Of a DNA stretch of 7,318 nucleotides, positions 1-5,336 are shown piece after piece. How positions within the stretch are numbered: the first letter of the stretch is position 1; every line of letters begins with the position of its first letter. The position numbers were made by a program, and so were the translations under genes. The notes under the pieces are model-generated. The model saw nothing but the letters and a program-made list of their open reading frames with translations. It was not told the DNA's origin and made no database searches. Origin of the DNA: an uncultured Micrococcales bacterium (GTDB taxonomy: Bacteria; Actinomycetota; Actinomycetes; Actinomycetales; Microbacteriaceae); assembly GCA_913060985.1 (NCBI GenBank), contig CAJXTQ010000029.1, forward strand, positions 1 through 7,318, given 5' to 3'.

Positions 1-335
1 GGCTCATCGCCTGCAGCCAAAGCTGGCTGACACCAAACCTGCCAGGGACCAAAGGCATCTGCTGGCAGTTGCGTCTCCCAAACTCTCACCACACCCTGCT
101 CGCAAACAACAGTTGTGAAATCTCCTTCAGAGACCTCATCCGAGTCAGTGCAATTGATTGCCTGGTCAACAAGCTCAATAACCTCAGAAAGATCCTTTGG
201 GGTTGGCTCTGCAGGGACTGCTGGCTCTTGTTCGGCTACCTCAGGTTCAGAAATAATCTCTTCCTCGGGAGCTTCCGCCTGGGCACAACCGGCAAGCAAG
301 CCCAGAACGGCAAATGAAACAAGTAGTTTTCGCAA
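1..335 (-). CDS. Putative lipoprotein, C-terminus beyond window (partial)
   Basis: The left edge cuts this reverse-strand gene; about 111 residues are visible. With the TTG start chosen here the protein opens MRKLLVSFAVLGLLAGC, a classic type II signal peptide with lipobox LAGC and the lipidated Cys at residue 17. An acidic Glu/Pro/Ala linker follows (residues 18-46), then the start of a folded domain with three further cysteines and several Trp (VVCEQGVVRVWE and GPWQVWCQP segments). The TTG is preferred because GAAGG lies 8 nt upstream and gives a standard signal-peptide length. An in-frame ATG seven codons earlier (position 356) has no visible Shine-Dalgarno. The protein should be anchored on the outer face of the membrane. 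I do not recognise the domain, and the spaced Cys residues could form disulfides. It is transcribed divergently from the hydrolase gene. Confidence 0.8.
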   Translation of the reverse strand, partial: MRKLLVSFAVLGLLAGCAQAEAPEEEIISEPEVAEQEPAVPAEPTPKDLSEVIELVDQAINCTDSDEVSEGDFTTVVCEQGVVRVWETQLPADAFGPWQVWCQPALAAGDE

Positions 336-343
336 AAGAATTA

Positions 344-348
344 CCTTC
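344..348 (-). promoter_or_regulatory. Ribosome binding site deciding the TTG start of the left lipoprotein
   Basis: GAAGG on the reverse strand lies 8 nt before TTG at 335-333. The upstream ATG at 356-354 has no comparable purine-rich motif. This favours a short, conventional lipoprotein leader. Confidence 0.5.
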
Positions 349-356
349 GTTTGCAT

Positions 357-470
357 CAGTATCGCAGTCAATTTGAACTAATTCGATATCGCACGCTGAA
401 AGCTTTTTGACAGTTAGACAGTTGGAAATAACGGCAAGAGAGATTGATAGAAAGCCCTAGGCTGAAACTA
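357..470. promoter_or_regulatory. Divergent intergenic region with TTGACA and a GACAGTT direct repeat
   Basis: This gap separates the leftward lipoprotein from the rightward hydrolase and must hold promoters for both unless transcription enters from elsewhere. A perfect plus-strand TTGACA (-35 consensus) lies at 407-412, but the only -10 candidate at a fitting distance, TAACGG at 429-434, is poor. GACAGTT occurs twice (409-415 and 417-423), separated by one A, overlapping the TTGACA. The 8-bp period makes it a possible operator. For the reverse strand, TTGACT (371-366) and GATACT (363-358) are visible but not correctly spaced as a pair. No transcription start can be assigned from sequence alone. 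Confidence 0.35.
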
Positions 471-1070
471 ATGAAGCGCATTATTTTTCTACACGGTTGG
501 ACCAACCGCAGACCACTCGGTCACTGGCACCGACTAGCCCAAAACGAGCTACGACAGAAGGGCTATCAAGTTTGGTATCCGCAGTTTCCATCCCCTGACA
601 CACCAGAGCCTGCTGAGTGGCAGGAGCTATTGATTCAAGAAAATCAGATGATGGATGAATTTGGCGAAGGAGAGAAGATTGCAATTGCCCACTCGTTGGG
701 GTGTCTGAATTGGCTGGTGGCTGCAATGAGTGATTCGATTACGAGTTTTGACAGGGTGCTATTTGTCGCCCCTCCTGACACAACTCTGACTGACCAAGCC
801 GAGGGAATCAAAGGCGACCCGGTTGATATCACCCACCCAGCTGTTTTGCCATCGATTGCAGCCAAAGCAGGAGAGTTTCTAATGATTGCAGGAGATAACG
901 ATCACTGGCTTCCGAGAGGAATTCAAGAAACCTATGGTGATGTTTGGAACATGAAACCTTTGGTCTTCCCGGGTGCAGGACATTTCAGCCATGAAGATGG
1001 CTGGGGTCGCTGGGGCGGATTGGTTGATTGGATTGAATCAAATAACCCAGAAGACCTACTAAGGAAATAA
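471..1070 (+). CDS. RBBP9/YdeN-family alpha/beta serine hydrolase
   Basis: This is a 199-residue cytoplasmic protein with the small alpha/beta-hydrolase layout of the RBBP9/YdeN family (about 180-200 residues). The first beta strand and oxyanion turn are at the N-terminus (RIIFLHGW, 3-10). The nucleophile elbow is AHSLG with Ser75. The likely acid is Asp142 or Asp144 in IAGDNDHW, and the likely base His171 in GAGHFSH. Family members are serine esterases or hydrolases whose physiological substrates are mostly unknown, so no substrate is proposed. I chose ATG 471 because it places the first strand at the N-terminus as in the family. An in-frame TTG at 444 would add nine residues (IESPRLKL) and has a purine run (AAGAGAG) directly before it, so it cannot be excluded. 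The stop abuts the SDR start codon, suggesting co-transcription. Confidence 0.87.
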   Translation: MKRIIFLHGWTNRRPLGHWHRLAQNELRQKGYQVWYPQFPSPDTPEPAEWQELLIQENQMMDEFGEGEKIAIAHSLGCLNWLVAAMSDSITSFDRVLFVAPPDTTLTDQAEGIKGDPVDITHPAVLPSIAAKAGEFLMIAGDNDHWLPRGIQETYGDVWNMKPLVFPGAGHFSHEDGWGRWGGLVDWIESNNPEDLLRK

Positions 1071-1895
1071 ATGCCAACAGCACTGATTACTGGTGGAAGC
1101 AACGGGCTTGGTTTGGAAACGGCCAAAGCATTGCTTGAGCGAGGATTCGACGTAATCATTACCGGCCGCAGCCAGCAGAAGCTTGTCAATGCCGAAAACA
1201 AACTCAATTCAAGCAAGCTGAATTGGATTGCCAATGACATAAGCGATTTCGAACAAGTCGAATCACTTACTGCAAAGGTTTCAGAGATTGATGTTTTGAT
1301 CAATAACGCAGGTCAAATGGGTCCACCCTTCACGCTTTCAAAACAGGGTCATGAACTGCAGATGGCAACCAATCATCTTGGGCATTTTCTACTGACCAAG
1401 CTTTTATGGGAAAAGCTATCGAAATCATCTAACCCAAGAGTTATTCACCTAAGCTCCACCGTTCACAGAAACGGAAAAGCTGTCAAGGACACATCAGAGC
1501 TTTCAGGCAAAGACATCGAATATGACCGCTGGCAAAGATATGCCGACACCAAACTTGCCTGCGCCTATTTCGGTCGGGAGCTTGACATCAGGGCCAAGCA
1601 GGCTGGAAGCAAAGTCAAGTCAGTGATTGCTCACCCTGGCTGGGCATCAACTGGGTTGCAGGTTCACTACCCAACCAGGGCACACGTTTTTGCTCAGAGT
1701 CCGAAACAGGGCGCACGAAGTCAGATCCGTGCAGCAATCGATGAAGTTGAGGGCGGTGAGTTTTTTGGACCATCGCTTGAGCTTTGGGGAAGACCAACAA
1801 AGATCCGTGGATCGAAACTCAGCAGAGATTTAGATCAGGCAAAAAAGCTTTGGGAGATGACCGAGGAATTAACTGGAGATTTCAACATTAGTTAG
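1071..1895 (+). CDS. Short-chain dehydrogenase/reductase, retinol-dehydrogenase/WWOX-like
   Basis: This 274-residue classical SDR is an NAD(P)-dependent oxidoreductase of cytosolic type. The Rossmann glycine motif TGGSNGLG is at 7-14, followed by TGR at 31-33; the basic residue there often accompanies NADP preference. Asp56 would contact the adenine, and the structural NNAG motif is at 78-81. The catalytic set is Asn101 (NHLGHF), Ser129 (HLSST), Tyr157 and Lys161 (YADTK). The long Ser-Tyr spacing and the later HPG.A.T segment match the RDH/WWOX-like subgroup rather than FabG-type enzymes. The substrate cannot be read from sequence. The ATG immediately follows the hydrolase stop, and AAGGA at 1061-1065 supplies a good ribosome binding site, so the two genes are very likely one transcript. 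Nothing looks truncated. Confidence 0.92.
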   Translation: MPTALITGGSNGLGLETAKALLERGFDVIITGRSQQKLVNAENKLNSSKLNWIANDISDFEQVESLTAKVSEIDVLINNAGQMGPPFTLSKQGHELQMATNHLGHFLLTKLLWEKLSKSSNPRVIHLSSTVHRNGKAVKDTSELSGKDIEYDRWQRYADTKLACAYFGRELDIRAKQAGSKVKSVIAHPGWASTGLQVHYPTRAHVFAQSPKQGARSQIRAAIDEVEGGEFFGPSLELWGRPTKIRGSKLSRDLDQAKKLWEMTEELTGDFNIS

Positions 1896-1906
1896 TTCTA
1901 ATCTTT
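1888..1906 (+). promoter_or_regulatory. Weak IdeR/DtxR-like dyad before the flavocytochrome gene
   Basis: The stretch has TTAG, a 6-nt centre, then CTAA, and aligns to the DtxR/IdeR consensus (TTAGGTTAGGCTAACCTAA) with 11 of 19 matches by hand count. It overlaps the SDR stop and a TAATCT that resembles a -10 box. The match is well below a convincing operator, and it is listed because the next gene belongs to the ferric-reductase superfamily. Confidence 0.15.
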
Positions 1907-1924
1907 ATCCACTCAATTTCTAAC

Positions 1925-1939
1925 CAATGCTTGGCATTG
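1925..1939. repeat. Perfect short palindrome over the annotated start codon
   Basis: CAATGC, a 3-nt centre (TTG), then GCATTG: a perfect 6-bp inverted repeat that includes the first possible ATG (1927) of the flavocytochrome gene. It could be an RNA hairpin or an operator. If translation begins at the in-frame ATG 1948, the whole dyad lies in the leader. Confidence 0.4.
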
Positions 1940-3318
1940 TTGAAGCCATGGAAGAACAGATTCGGATTGGCTCAAGAAAAGGCCTTGAACTTGAACGGGA
2001 GCGCGACGCTCTTGATTTAGTGTTCTGGGCGTTTGTTTTCCTGCCAATTCTCTTGTTTGTTCTCGAAGGCGGCCTGGTTGGAATCTCCTCGATGACCGAC
2101 ATTCTCTCCAGTGCCAACAGGGCAATAGCGCTGATTGCAACATCGTTGCTCATGATCCATCTGCTGCTGGTTGCAAGAATTGGCTGGGTTGAAAAGGTTC
2201 TGGGTCTAGATGGGGCAACCGCGAGACATAAACGACTTGGTAAACCAATCGTTTACTTGTTCTTTGCCCACCTAGTCATATCCGTCACTCACTATTCATT
2301 GGTCTCGGGCTCGAATATCGTCAGTGGGCTTGTGGATCTCAATCTGAACTACTGGCAGATAGGGCTTGCCACTATCGGTTTTGTATTGATGATCGTTGTC
2401 GCCTACACATCGGCAATATCGGTCCGCAAAAGGTTCTCTTATGAGATTTGGTATTTCATTCACCTAGCAAGTTATGTCGCTGTGCTGTTGGCTATCCCCC
2501 ACCAATTTGCTTTTGGAACAGACTTTTTGGCTCAACCCTGGCTTGCAACTTTTTACCTAGGTCTTTACCTATTCGTTTTCGCATCGGTGATTTGGTTCAA
2601 GCTGGCGCTGCCGATTGTGCAATCCAGAGGACTGCGAATACAAAAGATTGTTCCAGATCTGAACAACACAACCAGTGTCTACATAGACGGTCCAGGACTG
2701 AAGGGGATTCCCTATGAGGCCGGACAGTTTTTCATGTTGAGGGTTCTAACCCCGAAACTCTGGCACCAATCACACCCCTTCAGTGTCTCGAGCTCGCCCG
2801 GTGAGCAAAGCCTTCGTTTCACCATTGGCTCCAGAGGTGACTTCACATCCGTTATTCCAAATTTGAAACCGGGAACCAGAGTAATCATTGAAGGTCCCTA
2901 TGGAATCTTCAGTCAGAAAACCAGAACTAAGAGAAAAATGCTGATGATTGCTGCTGGCATTGGTGTCGCCCCTGTTAGATCACTTGCAAGATCGGTTATT
3001 AGCGAGCCCGGTGATGTCACGGTGCTGTATCGGGTGAATGACAAAAACGATGCCGCCCTGCTAGAAGAGCTCAGAGATATCTGTGATCAAAGACAACACA
3101 ATTTAGTCGTGCTCGATGGTGAAAGATTCAATCAAAGCTGGCTTCCCGGGCTTAGTGAACTTCCTGACCATTCGAGATTACTCGAACTTGCCCCGCATGC
3201 CCTTGAGAGCGATATCTATGTTTGTGGTCCAGCTGTTTGGAGTAAATCAGTGGAGCAAACGCTCAAAAAATTGAACGTGAACAAAAATCAGATTCACCTT
3301 GAGGAGTTTGCCTGGTGA
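1927..3318 (+). CDS. Ferric reductase/NOX-like transmembrane flavocytochrome
   Basis: This 463-residue integral membrane oxidoreductase would carry electrons from cytosolic NAD(P)H via FAD and two b hemes to the outer face. Six hydrophobic helices lie near 31-52, 66-85, 107-125, 145-165, 174-191 and 206-229. His101/His115 and His179/His192 are spaced 14 and 13 residues, the spacing of the bis-His heme ligands in the NOX/ferric-reductase family. A ferredoxin-reductase-type domain follows: HPFSVSSS (283-290) for FAD, GIGVAP (344-349) and VCGP (432-435) for the pyridine nucleotide, and a terminal aromatic FAW. Length and domain order are complete. Neither ATG 1927 nor ATG 1948 has a clear Shine-Dalgarno; the longer form is given. 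The gene is 31 bp after the SDR and shares GTGA with the FMN-binding protein gene, which points to that protein as electron acceptor. A true ferric-iron reductase is an alternative role. Confidence 0.9.
   Translation: MLGIVEAMEEQIRIGSRKGLELERERDALDLVFWAFVFLPILLFVLEGGLVGISSMTDILSSANRAIALIATSLLMIHLLLVARIGWVEKVLGLDGATARHKRLGKPIVYLFFAHLVISVTHYSLVSGSNIVSGLVDLNLNYWQIGLATIGFVLMIVVAYTSAISVRKRFSYEIWYFIHLASYVAVLLAIPHQFAFGTDFLAQPWLATFYLGLYLFVFASVIWFKLALPIVQSRGLRIQKIVPDLNNTTSVYIDGPGLKGIPYEAGQFFMLRVLTPKLWHQSHPFSVSSSPGEQSLRFTIGSRGDFTSVIPNLKPGTRVIIEGPYGIFSQKTRTKRKMLMIAAGIGVAPVRSLARSVISEPGDVTVLYRVNDKNDAALLEELRDICDQRQHNLVVLDGERFNQSWLPGLSELPDHSRLLELAPHALESDIYVCGPAVWSKSVEQTLKKLNVNKNQIHLEEFAW
3301..3306 (+). promoter_or_regulatory. 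Strong ribosome binding site inside the flavocytochrome 3' end
   Basis: GAGGAG lies 8 nt before GTG 3315, within the last codons of the upstream gene. It fixes the GTG start of the FMN-binding protein and indicates translational coupling across the 4-bp GTGA overlap. Confidence 0.75.
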
Positions 3319-3914
3319 GAAACTCGACATTAGTAACAGCATCGATTGCAACGCTGAGTGCGCTTTATCTAGGTCAGAACATGGCCATCCAGAACCAACA
3401 GCCACTAACGCTGGTGGTTCAGCCCGTTGATCAACAAACTCAAGCCTCCTCAGCATCAGCCGAAACCAACACTTTGCCAAATCCGGAGCCCGAAAGCCCA
3501 GCTGTCACTAAACAGGAAACGAAGCCAACAGAGCCTAGTCAGCCCACCACTGAAACACCGACCGAGGCACCACCCCCAAGCCAAGAGCCCACGCAGCCCA
3601 CACCTGCACCTGCTCCGGCAGAAGAGCCAGCACCTGTGGCAGAGCCTCAGGCACCAGTGAAGGTTACGGTCAACTCGGATCCAGTGAATTATGAGTACGG
3701 GGTGATTCAGCTGAGCGTGACCTCAGTTGATGGAACCTTGACTAACGTATCGATGCTGCAGGGGGAAACAAGCTTTGGTCGAGGAGATGCCTACACAGCA
3801 TTGATCTCAGCAACAATTTCTGCTCAAGGAACTAATTTTGGTAATTACTCTGGCGCAACCTTCACAACAGAGGCCTTCAAATCTGCCGTTGCCAATGCAA
3901 TTGGCAAGCTCTAG
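3315..3914 (+). CDS. Exported FMN-binding domain protein with Pro/Glu-rich linker
   Basis: This 199-residue protein is probably attached to or secreted across the membrane. A modest hydrophobic N-terminal segment (about 5-20, STLVTASIATLSALYLG) has no lipobox Cys and no twin arginine. Residues 40-115 form a Pro/Glu/Thr/Gln/Ala-rich linker. The remaining 84 residues resemble the FMN_bind domain: strands near 116-170, then SGAT at 179-182 followed by FTTEAF and a terminal helix. Thr182 would be the phosphoester attachment site for FMN, added by an ApbE-type transferase such as the one encoded convergently. The residue three before the Ser is Gly176, where the motif usually has Asp. The likely job is to accept electrons from the flavocytochrome at the outer surface, with the linker letting the flavin domain reach through the wall. 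The GTG start is supported by GAGGAG at 3301-3306. Confidence 0.85.
   Translation: MRNSTLVTASIATLSALYLGQNMAIQNQQPLTLVVQPVDQQTQASSASAETNTLPNPEPESPAVTKQETKPTEPSQPTTETPTEAPPPSQEPTQPTPAPAPAEEPAPVAEPQAPVKVTVNSDPVNYEYGVIQLSVTSVDGTLTNVSMLQGETSFGRGDAYTALISATISAQGTNFGNYSGATFTTEAFKSAVANAIGKL
3889..3907. terminator. Perfect hairpin in the last codons of the FMN-binding gene
   Basis: TTGCCAA, a 5-nt loop, then TTGGCAA: a perfect 7-bp stem ending seven bases before the shared CTAG of the two convergent genes. It has no T-run on either side, so it is not a canonical intrinsic terminator. As the two genes have no intergenic space, it is the best visible candidate for a two-way termination or 3'-end stabilising structure. 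It also encodes the C-terminal residues. Confidence 0.3.
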
Positions 3915-4681
3915 ATCTTTGCAAGCAATGGGTAAAACCCAGAAGTTGAGCGCATTTGTCCATCTTTGGTGACTGCCATTGCAATCACCTCTCTAGGCAG
4001 AAGGTCAAATGCTTCGAAGCCTCCAGCGATCAAAGCAGTCGCCCAGACATCGGCAGTCACTAGGTCGCTTGCGACAACGTTGGCCTGCACAAAAGCATCG
4101 CTTCTGCGCCAAATATGCTCGCCACGCTCGCTAGAACCACTTGTGGCAACAGCCCTGAGGTCTGTTTGGTTTAGCTCCAAGACCATGTTCACAAAAGAAT
4201 CCTCTGAGGCAATCGGGCTCAGGTTTGCAAGACCAACTCGTGTTAGTGGGGAGTCTTTTAGTTTTGATGAGAGCAATATGTCACCACCGGCATTGAGAGT
4301 GAACTCCTTGAAGCCATTGGCCTCCAAAAAATTAGCAGCGTTCTGAGCAGCCCAGGTCTTGACAATGCCGGAAGGGTCAAACTTCCCTGAGGGTGTCCTG
4401 GCATCAAAGAAGCCACCGGTCAACTCTTTCCAACTCTCAGCTTTCGACCAAACATCACGTTGAACCGATGAGGCTTTCTCAATACTCAGCTCACCGCGAT
4501 TGATTTTTGAAAGCTCGCTCGATTCCAAATAGGTAGAGAATCGCTGGTTTGCATCCTCGATGATTTCCATCGCCATCTCGCAAAATCGCTTGGCTTCATC
4601 CTGGGTTCGGTAATCCAAAATCTTGAATATGAAGCCAGTTCCCATGGAGCCGGCCTTGAATTGAAATGCTTGCTCAGACAA
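3911..4681 (-). CDS. apbE: FAD:protein FMN transferase (ApbE family)
   Basis: This 256-residue enzyme would transfer FMN from FAD to a Ser/Thr of a target protein in a Mg2+-dependent reaction. Family signatures appear in order: SMGTGF at 12-17, FSTYLESSELSKIN at 48-61, FDPSGIVKTWA at 101-111, NAGGD at 130-134, ATSGSSERGEHI at 179-190, and the metal-site TADVWATAL at 209-217. The obvious client is the FMN-binding protein encoded convergently. TTG 4681 overlaps the response-regulator stop by 8 nt and has GGGA 7 nt upstream. A longer form from TTG 4726 would overlap that gene by 53 nt and adds nothing conserved. No signal peptide or lipobox is present, and an in-frame stop at 4738-4736 rules out an upstream one, although many ApbE proteins are exported. 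Its stop shares CTAG with the opposing gene. Confidence 0.92.
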   Translation of the reverse strand: MSEQAFQFKAGSMGTGFIFKILDYRTQDEAKRFCEMAMEIIEDANQRFSTYLESSELSKINRGELSIEKASSVQRDVWSKAESWKELTGGFFDARTPSGKFDPSGIVKTWAAQNAANFLEANGFKEFTLNAGGDILLSSKLKDSPLTRVGLANLSPIASEDSFVNMVLELNQTDLRAVATSGSSERGEHIWRRSDAFVQANVVASDLVTADVWATALIAGGFEAFDLLPREVIAMAVTKDGQMRSTSGFYPLLAKI

Positions 4682-5336
4682 ATTTGTATCCCATACCGCG
4701 AACTGTTTGGATTCTCTCCGCACCAACCTTTTGCCTCAGATAACGGATGTAGACATCGACCACGTTGCTTCCGGGATCGTGAGCCAATCCCCAAACTCTG
4801 GAGAGTAGCTGCTCTCTGGACAAAACCTGCTTCGGGTTTTTCATAAACATTTCAAGCATCTTGAACTCTCTGGTTGTGAGTTCAAATTCTTCACCGGCAA
4901 CTTTCAGTTGCCTGGATATCAAATCCAGCTGAACATCACCGATTTGGATTGTGCTTTCACTACTGGTCTTCTCACTCGGCTGAGCAATTCTCCGCTTTAC
5001 CCTTACCAGAAGCTCCTCAAAGCTAAAGGGCTTGGACATGTAATCATCAGCCCCAACATCAAAGCTTGCGACAGTGTCTTCAACACTGTCTCTTGCTGTG
5101 AGGACAATCACCGGGATGCTGTCGCCACTCCCACGCAGCTCCTCCAAAACCTGATAGCCATCTTTGCCAGGGAGTCCAATATCCAAAATCAAAAGATCAA
5201 ACTCCGATGCCCGCAATAAAGCCAGTGCTTGCTCTCCGCTGGGAGCGACAACTGTCTCAAACCCAGCGGCCTGCAAGCCCTTGGAGATGAAGCTAGAGAT
5301 GCGGTCGGCATCCTCAGCAATTAGGACTCTGCTCAT
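4674..5336 (-). CDS. OmpR/PhoB-family response regulator
   Basis: This 220-residue cytoplasmic transcription factor is partner to the adjacent kinase. The receiver domain (about 2-116) has the acidic pocket Glu8/Asp9, phospho-acceptor Asp52 (LLILDIGLPG), Thr80 (VLTARD) and Lys102 (SKPF). A short linker rich in Ser/Glu leads to a winged-helix DNA-binding domain (about 129-220) with the typical LTTREFKML entry, the recognition-helix region NVVDVYIRYLRQKV, and the wing TVRGMGYKFV ending at the C-terminus. Length and residues are canonical for a functional regulator. The ATG shares ATGA with the kinase stop, and AGAGG lies 6 nt upstream. The downstream ApbE start overlaps this stop, so the regulator and ApbE are probably translationally coupled. 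Target promoters are not identifiable here; autoregulation and control of the flavocytochrome block are reasonable guesses. Confidence 0.96.
   Translation of the reverse strand: MSRVLIAEDADRISSFISKGLQAAGFETVVAPSGEQALALLRASEFDLLILDIGLPGKDGYQVLEELRGSGDSIPVIVLTARDSVEDTVASFDVGADDYMSKPFSFEELLVRVKRRIAQPSEKTSSESTIQIGDVQLDLISRQLKVAGEEFELTTREFKMLEMFMKNPKQVLSREQLLSRVWGLAHDPGSNVVDVYIRYLRQKVGAERIQTVRGMGYKFV

Noticed and set aside
69..381. Plus-strand open frames over the left end
   Set aside because: They are antisense to a lipoprotein frame with a convincing signal peptide and lipobox; the plus-strand translations show no domain and are rich in Ser and Arg as expected of shadows.
3427..3660. Plus-strand frame rich in Pro, His, Arg and Gln inside the FMN-protein linker
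   Set aside because: It is a +1 shadow of the CCA/GAG-rich low-complexity linker; it lacks its own ribosome binding site and the main frame continues into a recognisable FMN_bind motif.
3929..3941. Hairpin TGGGT-AAA-ACCCA as terminator of the minus-strand operon
   Set aside because: It lies inside the ApbE coding sequence before its stop, has a 5-bp stem and no following T-run on the reverse strand.
4486..4846. Overlapping frames around the ApbE/response-regulator junction
   Set aside because: All are out of frame with two strongly recognisable families covering the same bases on the reverse strand.
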